The notes beneath the pieces were generated by a model. That model had not been told where the DNA came from, did not search any database, and saw only the letters and a list, made by a program, of their open reading frames with translations. This document shows, one piece after another, positions 13,101 to 23,500 of a stretch of 64,000 nt of DNA. Source of the stretch: Trileptium ribeirensis (taxonomy: Eukaryota; Nematoda; Enoplea; Enoplida; Thoracostomopsidae); the NCBI GenBank assembly GCA_030248225.1, contig JASANE010007164.1, positions 1 through 64,000 of the forward strand, in the 5' to 3' direction. Within the stretch, counting starts at the first letter, position 1. Each line of letters starts with the position of its first letter. The position numbers and the translations under genes are program-made.

Positions 13101-13490
13101 TTGGTGCACCAACGACGGCGGCATTGGCGGTGTAACACTGATCCAGCGGCCGTTGCTTCCTATATGTGCAGTGCCGCTGTTTTTAGTCTTGTCGGCAAAC
13201 TCAAACACCGCAGGCGGCGACGCGGCCTTCTTTTGGTATTGTTGATCCTTTGGAGCCCGACCGCGGAGCTGGCGTAGCAATTGACCGTTGCTGTTGACAA
13301 GCGGCGGTGGCGGAACGCTAAACTGTGCCGAATGCATCGATGGCGGAGGAAAGAATTGATTCTGCTGCTGCTGTTGAATTTGTTGTGCTTGTAGCTGCTG
13401 CTGTTGCTCTTGTTGCAGTTGCTGCTGATGGTTGCCATAGCGACCTAAGCTTGTCCAACTGTCGGGAAAATAAAGGTCGTCGCCCACCAT
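7025..13490 (-). CDS. Gene A: 510-residue glutamine-rich protein, function unknown
   Basis: Three exons join in phase 0: 13490-12666, 11485-10895 and 7141-7025, with GTGAGT and GTATAT donors and TTTTAG acceptors. The ATG at 13490 follows an in-frame stop at 13553-13551, so the start is secure. Residues about 20-45 are a polyglutamine stretch. More glutamine clusters, proline runs and serine-rich segments fill the first 275 residues. Exon 2 has a hydrophobic, alanine-rich patch (about residues 345-375) and an acidic, glutamine-rich tail. Exon 3 adds 38 residues ending in SSRC. There are no signal peptide, membrane segment or zinc-finger motifs. The composition suggests a disordered regulatory protein, but that is inference. 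I do not recognise the family. Confidence 0.7.
7240..7360 (+). repeat. Terminus of dispersed family R
   Basis: Starts ctaatagcttgtcttatc and follows the same motif order as the ends at 10383, 48573 and, inverted, 4418 and 51277. The body would lie rightward. Internal R-type sequence follows, inverted, at 7735-7880. No matching right end was located. Confidence 0.5.
7952..8209. mobile_element. GC-rich MITE, CTGGCTAGTCC termini, TATAG duplication
   Basis: 258 bp bounded by the inverted ends CTGGCTAGTCC and GGACTAGCCAG, flanked on both sides by TATAG (7947-7951 and 8210-8214). The interior is strikingly GC-rich in an AT-rich surrounding and repeats a ccggcaaaa motif about six times. There is no gene: the open frame across it is a by-product of the base composition. 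It lies in gene A intron 2. Confidence 0.8.
8280..8545. repeat. Dispersed repeat segment shared with 48790-49100
   Basis: Ends in 'cttcgctccgctcgtttcactcac' (listed here as motif order), preceded by a 'gtgaaatttgac' block. A similar block order is found near 49020-49090. Probably internal family R sequence. Noncoding. Confidence 0.4.
8965..9798. repeat. Tandem array, six copies of a 139 bp unit
   Basis: Unit starts fall at 8965, 9104, 9243, 9382, 9521 and 9660, spaced exactly 139 bases. Copies differ by only a few substitutions, so the array is young. It lies in gene A intron 2. Overlapping 87-codon minus-strand frames recur every 139 bases. Since 139 is not a multiple of three, they are artefacts. 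Confidence 0.95.
10378..10500 (+). repeat. Terminus of dispersed family R
   Basis: Starts actagtagcttgtcttatc and runs through gaattatgtgtgttgagta to acttataaaatgagc, the clearest copy of the family R end. Partner end not found. In gene A intron 2. Confidence 0.5.
10895..11485 (-). CDS. Gene A exon 2
   Basis: 197 codons, phase 0 on both sides. It begins GNNTCSKT, includes FAFGEIFALDGLG, a hydrophobic stretch around IKLLGKSAEIVIQATAVKIV, and an acidic Q/E/S-rich end at DKNSQDE before the donor GAG|GTATAT. Confidence 0.7.
11798..12305 (+). repeat. Interspersed repeat family X, copy B
   Basis: Begins cagggaataaccgg and follows the same order of blocks as 5577-6535, but stops after 'gtttaggcttgcgttgg'. 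In gene A intron 1. Confidence 0.6.
12666..13490 (-). CDS. Gene A exon 1 (start codon, polyQ)
   Basis: 275 codons opening MVGDDLYFPDSW. It contains the polyQ run, PPPP and PPQQ segments, and ends at the serine-rich SPQSSLSELET before a consensus donor (ACG|GTGAGT). An acceptor-like 'ctattgcag' lies 20 bases upstream of the ATG, so a 5' UTR intron or a spliced leader is possible. Confidence 0.75.
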
Positions 13491-13559
13491 GATCACAGTG
13501 TTGTTAATGCTGCAATAGGTCGTTGTGTTGTTTCGTTTTATTTCTAGCTGTTAGTGTAG

Positions 13560-16500
13560 CGCTGCTTAAGCGAAGCCGAGATCTTTCTTAGCGATTAGTG
13601 TTTGTTAGCTGAATCAAACTGAAACCGAGACAATCACGACTACTGGGAATCAATGTAGACCACCGCTTTACGAGTAGCAAATAGCAGCCGACCGCGATCT
13701 GTACGAAATTAAACCGTGTACGCCACTGCGTAACAAAATAATAATGAGATTGCAAGTATTAATTTATATCAATTATTACAATCAGACTAGAAACCACAAC
13801 GCATAAGGCGATGGTTGTGGTGTGATATGAGTAACAGGTATTGTTTTTGGTTTAACACCCGGCGATGCACTGCAGTAGTACCCGATAGCTACACAGAATC
13901 AAACAACGCTCCACCCAAACGACTAATACCTGTGAAATAATATAGCACTTTCAGCTTAAAAAGTAGTTTATTAAAATTTATTCATAAAAATATGTATTGT
14001 AAAACGATGATTGAAGTGAAGACTGACACCAAGAATCTGAAATATTGATATAATGTAAACAACAATAAGTATTATCAACGGTAAAACAAACATGGATCAC
14101 TAAATTCTACCACAGTTAATCCTTTCATGCCCGAATTAATTTGTGTATCTTGCAATGTTTGACAAACTCAAGCCTGCGCCAGGGATGATCGAACCCGAAA
14201 CGTGCGACTGAAACTTGTGTACGTAAACATATGAGCTATATGGGAGCTGTTGCTCGGTTCCTTAAGGAACCTCACAACGTGAGCGAGTAACAACGCACGA
14301 CATACGACAAACTCAGCAAATACAACGACTCGCAATGTGCTTTTTGGAAGCAAATTTGGAACTAGTGGGCATGAAAGGATTAATTACAAACGATATCTCC
14401 ACACCCAGCAGTGAGCTATCCGCCAATTTATCAGCCTTCGACGCACATACTCATTACAGGATTGATAGATTTCCGAAATTTTTTCGATTAGACACGTATG
14501 AGAATCCAATAATTTATTGTGTGCGTAGTTGTGCTCTTGAGCGTGTTCCGATATTCTACCAAAATCATAGAAAAACCTTCTAGGATCTGCGATTTTGGCC
14601 ATATATTGTGTTCCTACATTATTCTAGCATATAATATTCTCAAACACGCCACCTCAAACTACAAAAATCGCCTCATTGACAGCAACAACTTTGATAATAG
14701 CTTATATATTATATACTAGTCGGTAGTGGAACTACATTTGTGAGCGGAGCTTGGGCTGTGGCATTACGAATGTACTCAATTTTACGAATGTACAATTCTA
14801 CATTGCATAGGGCTTTATCATTGGTAAAAATATTATATTTGAATTCTTCGACCCAAAAACCCTATAATGGTTAGATCGAAACGATTCTATTTCAATAAAT
14901 AACACAAATATTGCAAAATTCTCTATTTTAGCTGCATAAGCTTAACTAATTAGCTAATTACTAATTAACCACTCAAAATTTTTTAATCCCAAATATCAGG
15001 TGCACACTCTGACATGATAGGCTTTCAAACAAAAAAAAGTTTTTTAAAATCGGTTCAGTGGTTCTTGAGATTCGTCGGACCTAACGAACGGACGGACATA
15101 GACCTTTTTACTCCCAGACAGAAAATAAAAACGCCTCGTTCGGCTTCGCCTCGCTCCGCTCAATAACTCTGTTGGCAAAGAAGAAAAGTATGAGCTATTA
15201 GTCAAAGTATAAAAATACACAAAAAATTAACATTTAGATCAGTGTTTCTTGCTTGTTGGAAGTGGACTTCTTACCATTAGGACGTGCGCAAATGACAAAA
15301 AAAATTTGTGAAATTGGGAAAGACTAGGGGTTTAAAAAAGTTCGATAAATTACCTCCTAACATGGTCACCCTGTCCCAGCGGGAACCGTTTACTCCTAAG
15401 CCAAGCGACCTTGCACACTAACATTTTAAACACGGAAGGCATTTATCGAACATACATCCCAAATGGGGTTACCTCAATGGTAAACCACAGAGGGCTGACA
15501 CTGCTTAATATAAAATTAAGGGGTTACTCAATGGTAAACCACAGAGGGCTGACACTGCTTAATATAAAATTAAGGGGTTACCTCAATGATAAACCATAGA
15601 GATCTGACACTGCTTAATATAAGATTAGGGGGTTACCTCAATGGTAAACCACAGAGGGCTGACACTGCTTAGTATAAAATTTTATAACCGAACCGAACTT
15701 AAAATATAACCTAATATTTTTCTAAGCTAAAAAATATGCGAATTTTCCCTGTGTTGGCTAAGAAATCCTCAAATTTCACTCTTGGGTGGGCTAAAGATTG
15801 CAAAAAGCGTTCCTCTCTAATGCAAACGTAAACCTACGATGCGCCCCCTACCATCCTCTTTTGACACCATGCACAAAACGTTGTTAGAGAACAAAACTCG
15901 AATTTCAATAGCCGTATCCGATTTCGACATTTTTCTATTACATAACGTCATTAGCGAATGCAATTCGGCCCCCGTACTTTAACACCATTGTGTTCGCAAA
16001 CATTTTCAAACTATAATGTATGAAACACGAAACGTGACTAATTTCTGTTCTTTAATGCAAAAATGAAATTTGTGTTCAGTGAACAACTGAATGACAATTG
16101 CTGTTGACAAAAGAGGATGCTAAGTGGCACAGCCTAAATTTACTCATGCATAAATGCCAAACTTCAATCAGTTGAAAAATTAAGTATCAGAATTTTCTGG
16201 CATTCTTCCCCCAGTTGAACTCAGCCCAATGGATCCCAAGTAATTTCAGCTAGTGTTGGGCAACGGCCGTAAAAGCAGTCGATGAGCCGTTAACATTTTT
16301 CTGCCATTCGAAATCGCAAAAGTAGCTAGTCGGCAATTCCGGACTAGCAAGTCAAGCTATACATTTGCTACTATATAGAAAGTGAATTATAAACCGCACT
16401 ACTCGAACTTTGTTAATGCAAATATAATTCTTAATAAACAAATACAACAATTTTGTACCATCTTATCACATTGAAATTTGACCCGCCCGCATACTCGACT

Positions 16501-16860
16501 GGTTCACCGCTCATCGGACGTTGCCTCTGGTATGTTTGCTTAGGTCCAATGAGTCTTGCCACTGTTTTTTACAAATTTTAAATATTATGTTTAACGGGAA
16601 AATTAAAGAGGGAAAAATTTATGCACATTTACCGGGAGAGTTAAAAAGGGAAAATTTTACATACGTGCTAGAGAGACGGAAAACTTGGAAAATCGCGAAC
16701 ACCGTCGCGTTTTCACAGAATCACAAGACTCCTATAAATTAATCTGGCGAGTGTACGGATTTTCAACGTAATTGGGGCTTCTCCAAACGACGGTGATGCG
16801 CGGCTGGCTCCGGTAGTGACGAAAATTTAGACAGAACCGGAACAGATCTTTAGCTAAAAA
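13560..16860. other. Intergenic between genes A and B
   Basis: AT-rich. It holds the tandem array at 15465-15683, a 'gcctcgttcggcttcgcctcgctccgctc' type repeat tail near 15132, and a plus-strand 82-codon frame at 14335 with no splice partners. I see no defensible exon. Confidence 0.4.
15465..15683. repeat. Tandem array, four copies of a ~55 bp unit
   Basis: Units start at 15465, 15520, 15574 and 15629 with 'ggggttacctcaatgg', and end in 'gacactgcttaatataa'. The second unit lacks one base. The short plus-strand frame across it merely reads the repeat. Confidence 0.9.
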
Positions 16861-18340
16861 AGGGCGTAAAATTTTAAGCCGAATAGGAATGAAGCCCGGA
16901 CGTAATCATTTGCACGAGGTGGTGAAATCTAACCATGTCCGACTCATGTTAACACGTAATACCTAGAGTTGCGGACTCTCCCACGCGAAAATCACCAGTG
17001 TCGACTAAGAGATGCAAATGAGAGACTACGGACCGGGTAAAAGATGAGGCTGGAATAAAATGCCAGTGGAGAGTGTGAAACAGGAAGGTATGAAGTCGAC
17101 TGCGAACACCGAGTATGAAATGGATCAAAAGCTAGTTTAGGTCGCTTTTGGGCCGCTGCTTGTTTGAGATTTCAAAAGGGAGTTTATTATCCCAGAAGCG
17201 CAAACGCAACAAAAAACCGCGATTTTAGGACGTTGGCACCTGCACGGCAGAGATCTTCGCCGGAATCACATTTTCAATATCGAATAGTGACGAAGTCAGG
17301 CAACGTCGCCCTGTTTTCAGGACACGCGGCCATGGCTTCGGGGTCCAAGCCCCTTGGTAGTAGAGCAATTCGGTTCTGGATACGAAGCAGTCCTTTCGCG
17401 TAAGCATGGCCAAGTATTCGCGGGTGACTCCAGTCTCAAAGAGAAGTGTGTAGCTGAACGCAAGGCGTTCGTAGGGTCAATTGCTCACGAGCACGTCGAT
17501 AACCGTAATGCGACACATTGAACGGACAAAATTCTTAACGTCATGGATTTCGTTCTCGTTAATCAAAATAGGGAAAAGTAGTTAGGTTCTGTTAATAAGA
17601 CTTTGGCAAACTAATGTATTCTTCTCAAATCGAACTGAATTGCGTTGGTTTATCCGAATTTCCGGAAAATAATACAAATTTTTATCATCGGAGGTATATC
17701 CTCCTGGCACCCTACTTGGTGCCTTGTATTGGTTCAATGTATAATTTTATGTGTATGCTCAAAATTGTGTGAGCGCTACGTTTTACTAAAAGACACGTGG
17801 GCCACTATAGACATCAAAGCCGAAAAGCCTGGTAAACCCGCCGGCAGCCTGTAAAGCTGTTTCCCTTAGGTCAACTACCAGATCACCGAGGAGTTGTGGA
17901 AGCCGGGCTTTTCGGGCACCACACCCAGAAAAATGGTGGCGCAGCTGAGATCTCTTAGGGCCAGAACTGGTCCTATATTATTGAAATAACACTCGTCAAT
18001 GTTCAATAAGAGGTCGCAAAGCCGGCACTAGCATTGCACAACCATGATGTTTAATTCACGAATGTTAAATTTATATCGCAGTAAGAGAAACGTGTTGCAC
18101 CCAAACGTTGAGTGACCAGCCGACGGTTACCCAACACTATTTCCAGCTGCTAAGAACTGCAACTCAAAAGGGACAACTTCCGACAGCATGAAACGCACTC
18201 GAAATAGTAATTTCCTAGCAGTCCCAACAGACGCAGTCCACAACCGTCTGGCTAGCAAGGCAAATAACTCCAGTGTGGAATCAATCCATAAACGGCAATG
18301 GCGGATAAAAAAGACCAACTAATTTCTAGGCACAGCCCCC
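16860..18340. other. GC-richer island, possible degenerate coding sequence
   Basis: Base composition is more balanced than in the flanks and has a coding-like texture, but every frame is broken within about 80 codons. It may be a dead transposon. No motif is recognised. Confidence 0.3.
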
Positions 18341-18859
18341 TAAGAACAGATATGCTGTAAAGACTAAAGAAAAGCGTAAGTTCTAACCAAGTTGATAGCT
18401 AAGCAGAATACGCAAAATACCTTCTGATTAATAAAGATACCATCTAAGATATGCCAAGATGCTCGAACGCTAGTCAAAAGTAGTCACTTCCATCAAAAAT
18501 AAAAGCCGTACACAGGAATACAAATTTATTCCAATTATATACTATAAAAATAAACTATCATATAACACAAATCGGTACATCAAACACTACACATCCAACA
18601 TCATAATCAAAACAAAAATATATTGGCAGTGAAGCTTCAATTCTTCACATATTTATGTTTGGGCGTTTGAAACAGTGCTTACTTAAAAGTCGTCAGTGTA
18701 GCTCAACTATAACAACACCGAGGCTGCATCGACAAAAACCAAGAGCAACCCCGTAAAAATATTTTAGTACATTATCAAAGTACTGCATTATGAAAAATAT
18801 TAATAAAATTATTTTTCAAATAATAGAACATTCACCAAAAGACAAAATAAGATACATAG

Positions 18860-19830
18860 GCTAACAAAACATAATACAACCACGTGTACAAGACGTCTGG
18901 AACGCGACGAAAATTGCACTTGCTGTACCAACAATAACTATCAGCATACATAGGTGGTATGGAGGATCACACTCCTGAAGTATCGACATGTAATGGAAAG
19001 TGGTCAGATCCCCTACCATCGCCGAAAACTTGGGGAGGTATTTAGCGAAGATTGGAAAATCGAATTGGAAACTTATGTCGGCGATGACGATCGTTATATT
19101 GATTTTCATATATCGCCTACATTTTGGCGACACAAAATGTTTATTACAGAATGTGGTAGTCCGTGTATGGACGATGAAGGTTTACCCCCCCAACAGCATT
19201 GTTAAAATGTGGGCAAAGAAAATATCTCCGAAAATATCATCGTCCCATGAGCGATGAAAAATGCTTGAAAAACCAAGTGTATCGGGAAACATCGCCCATA
19301 CAGAGGCAATTCAATTTTCTCACAAAAAATATATCGTAGCCCAAGCATAAAGTACGTGATTTGAAACCTTTTTGAATGCCAAGTTTATTTTAATGCTAAA
19401 CTGAATTAAAATTTTGTGGTTCAACGGTCTGTTCAGCATGCAGTCAGCTCAGCAACCGGTCATGCTACTTTCAGTTAAAATTTCACAATGTTTGAAAATT
19501 TGTTGTCGAACAATTATTGATTGACAAACCATGATAGATGAATTAAACACAATATTTATTTACACATTTGTTTTGCTTTATATTGATATTTTTCAATTTC
19601 ACCAATTTTTTCTGTTTCAAAAACTATCCGAATTTACTCCTCATATAACAACTGCAAACCATGGTTAGTGTGACATTTAATTTAAACCTATAAGTCTTAT
19701 TAAACACAAGGTTTATTTCGCCTGTTCCAACGTATGATGATGTTATACCCTGCATGTCTACGGAACAGTGTAGTCCCATAACTTCTATGTAAAATGATCA
19801 TCGCCCATATATGGGCGACCGACATCCAGC
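18860..19830. other. Unassigned repeat-like stretch
   Basis: Two plus-strand frames of 80-85 codons overlap at 18954-19257. 'catcgcccata' occurs near 19290 and 19800 and suggests repeat ends. No start, splice or family evidence supports a gene. Confidence 0.3.
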
Positions 19831-20222
19831 GTGGAAAACGACGAGAAATTTTATTTATAAAATGGAGTATAAATCAATGGTTGCAGACGCAAAATTGGGA
19901 CCGGTCTTAGACTTGTGCTACATTACAAACTGGAAATATTAATTATCACTTAAAATTTTACTAGTCATTGAAACTCCTGAACAATTCTTTAGCTACCATG
20001 GCCTTTAAACTATGTATATTACTTCGATGTCAATGAGTTTACACGTAAACCAAATCGTTGTCGCTCGGTCGAATGAACTAACTTTTGAATCGAAACGAGC
20101 GTGACTCTTCGGACGAGAGCGGTCGACATAACATCGAGCACTGTTGCTATTTACAACAAATAAGGGATCTGTCATGAGTGTTACCTCGTAACATTTACCA
20201 TGATAGCCCAATAATTGTCTGT

Positions 20223-20564
20223 TTACTCATCAGGCGGAGGGTCATATCCAAGCGCAACCCGAGTTTCATCAATCCACGACTTCGTTCGATGACTCTTTTG
20301 AAGACCCATGAACCCCATCGCCGCCAGCGCCAAGCGAAACTCGTCCAATCTTGACTGCATTCCCCACCGCATTCGAGTAAAATACGGAATGCGAGCAGCA
20401 GTTTGGTCGAGATCGTCGCCGACGTCAGACGGCGATGCCGAGTCCGCTGAACAGCTAGACGATGGTGAAGCTGTCGCAGCTCCGAGTAGTCGGGCACGCT
20501 CCATGTTACGCGCGTCACGCCGGGCGATGATTCGTCTTAACGTTATACGGTAGTGTGATTCAGC
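20223..20564 (-). CDS. Gene B exon 3 (C-terminus)
   Basis: 114 codons including TAA, after the acceptor 'tctttgttag'. It begins AESHYRITLRRIIARRDARN, passes a serine/aspartate-rich linker, then a likely amphipathic helix (RMRWGMQSRLDEFRLALAAM), and ends GYDPPPDE. An overlapping longer frame is a shadow. Confidence 0.7.
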   Translation of the reverse strand, partial: AESHYRITLRRIIARRDARNMERARLLGAATASPSSSCSADSASPSDVGDDLDQTAARIPYFTRMRWGMQSRLDEFRLALAAMGFMGLQKSHRTKSWIDETRVALGYDPPPDE

Positions 20565-23500
20565 CTAACAAAGACCAAGAAGGACAGAAAACAATGCTAT
20601 CGATTAAACATAAGTATAATATACCAACGAATAGTCACGTAAGTTAATAGCATTTCTTACTATACAATACACTAGAGCCAAATCAACATAAAGCAAGATA
20701 TTTATTCTAAGGTATAGTACTCGCCAAAATTGACCGGCCCATTTCGAGCGAGCAACTCGCTCGTGATTTCGAAACTATTTGAATTAATAGTAAAATCTAT
20801 TGTTAGAACTAGAATTCCTTTCAAGCGAGTCTCGAACGAACGACAGTCATTCATGGCGGGTACTGTAAGCTCCCCTACAAAAAAATTTCGCACAACTAAT
20901 CACGTTGTACCAGAGAGTATCCTGACGCAAATGCGACATAGATTCTCACGTCCCCTCGGCCTTTTCAAAATCCCGCGGTGACCGATAACCGCGCAGTGGG
21001 TTGTGTAAGCATTAAACTGGTTGGAAATCGAAACTTTACAATTTTAAATTTACTAAATTGTCCCAAAATCGAAAGCGATCGAAATTTCATAAATGAAATC
21101 GATCGATTATTTTCCATTTATTTCTGGCCGTGACTGTACATATGTCGTAGATGTTGAGCACCCATTTTTTGTGTGTTCTAAGTTTTCAGCTGAAGCTTTT
21201 ACAGTGAACTGACTTTCAAAATCTTGAGACAATCTGTAAAACATCCCTTGGTAGCAGTAAGTCAAGCTAAGTGGAATTCTACGACTTACAGTACTCATCA
21301 CAAAAGAATGCCTAACGAACTAACGATCATCGAACAAAACGGCTAAGTTGCGGGCAACTCTCGAATATATTTCGACCAGCTGTCAAACAAGTTTACAAAA
21401 GCGCGCTATTGAAATCTTGAACATACATACTGTCGAACAAAATTTGAATTGTTCGACGGAATATCGAACAAACCTTGAGTGATCATAGAACGAACATCAA
21501 TCATTTTAAACCACTTTGATAGACTTCTGAAGAAATAACCACTAACAGTTTGGCAGCACTGTGCTGTTCAATTTCGTAGCGACAGATATCAACGTATTTC
21601 AAATTCCGTATGAAACGCTACCGAATCGGTGAGATATTCGTACCTGGAGTATGCTCGAAATTAAAACAATTAAAAAGTCTATAGGTTTTATCAAGCTACA
21701 GGCAACGTCTAAAATTATGGAAATGTTAAATTTCGAGCCACGCATGAAAATCCGATTATATTTCAAACACTTGCCTACATAAGCATACTTAAAAAATAAA
21801 TTATACAATCCGTTTTTAATGGTAAAGGTTAAAATATCTCAGTTACATATACTATTGTCGCATATTGAAACTATGCGGTTTTCCAAGCTGATACCATACG
21901 AAAAACGTCGCAAAACAACTTGTATGCTTACATCGTCAATCTTTTCCGGTCGATCTGTTACAATATCCGGATTATCAGGCCGCGACTGAGACGACGAGCC
22001 CATCAAATCCATTACCCCCAATCCTGGAATAATGAAACCTTCGCCGAACTGAGCACGTCGACGAGCAAAATATTTGTCAGCCTCAACTTTAGCCTGAAAC
22101 GGTAAGAAATAAAGAGCAACAACGGTTGTACATAAGTATAATTTACAGTCATCCACTTCAAGAAAGTAACAACGATATTATTAAAACCCACCAGGATAAT
22201 TAGTATACATAATATATCACATTTCCATTTCAATTATCTTCTTTGACACAGTCTATAAACAGTTGTATCGGTCATACAATTTAGCGATTATTGAAACGGA
22301 AAGAGGAAAAACATAGTTGAAACGGAGCTAGCGGTGGAGAGTTTCCACTTAGAGCGCTAGAAAGATCGTGAAAATTCATTTTTGCTGTTTGTTAGAGTCA
22401 TTCATAGCTCATGTTCGTATGGTTGGATTTCGACAAAAAAATTTTTTGAACGATATAAAAAGTTATCATGTTGATCCTTTTAGTTGAACGCTAAAAGCTC
22501 TGAACCTATCTAACGCGTCAAATAGGTTGAAAACAAGTGTTTTTATGTTTCTGTGCTGAATCTGTCCGGTCGGGTACCTGTGATTCGCAGATCATATCTG
22601 TCGACAGACGTTGCACTTCGACAATCTGCTCATCGAGGTCTATACTTTACTGGGTCATTTCACGCTACGATGACCTTTTGGTCGGGTGGGTGGGCGGGTA
22701 AACTGGATATTTTGGCCAGTAGCACATAAACGTGCAGGGAACTGGTAAAAATGTTATTTACGCGAGAAAGCCTCATTACTTAGCTAGTTCAAACAAAAAA
22801 ATTTTTCGGTTTCACGCACGCCGTAAGAGGCTGGACACCCACATAAGTCCCAAATTGACAAAAATCGTAATGACTAATTTTACGACCTCTTTTTTCGGGT
22901 AGTGTCGTGGCTCCGTGTTCGAAGTTATGACCCAAATTCTTTTCTATGCAGGATTAGTCAGGTCTATACAACATTTTTAATTGCACGATTTTCAAATCTA
23001 CTCCAATCATGGAGAGTGACTGCTGTAGATATGGTATGAACCCCACTTTTACCCACCCCCGACTAGAGCGCTCCGGATTTTCATGGGCGCTCCGCTCCAC
23101 TCAAAATGCGGAGCGCTCCGTTCCGCTCCACCCCCGGAGCGGACCGCTCCGAGCTCCACCCCCGGAGCGGGTCGCTCCGCTCCGCTCCGGATCGCTCCGC
23201 TCCGAAATATACTCTACGAATTAGACTTGTAACCTCATTATACGATACGTAACCATATTAAGCCCTAGCCGCTAGGCTAAAGCTTTACAACATTTAGCTA
23301 TTTCTTATTTTCAAACAGATACGAAGGATAATGTTTGATGGACGCACCAAGCGTTGTATTTGTTCATTGTACCAATGTATCAATATGTACCACCAATATA
23401 CCTAATGGAATGCAACGCATAATGTGACCACCTTAAGTATGGGCTAGTGTCTAATATAAATGCGTGACGGAATCCTTGATCTGATAGATTTTGTTTCAGC

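Noticed and set aside
18954..19257. Two overlapping plus-strand frames with acidic residues
   Set aside because: They overlap each other, have no splice partners, and lie in repeat-like sequence.
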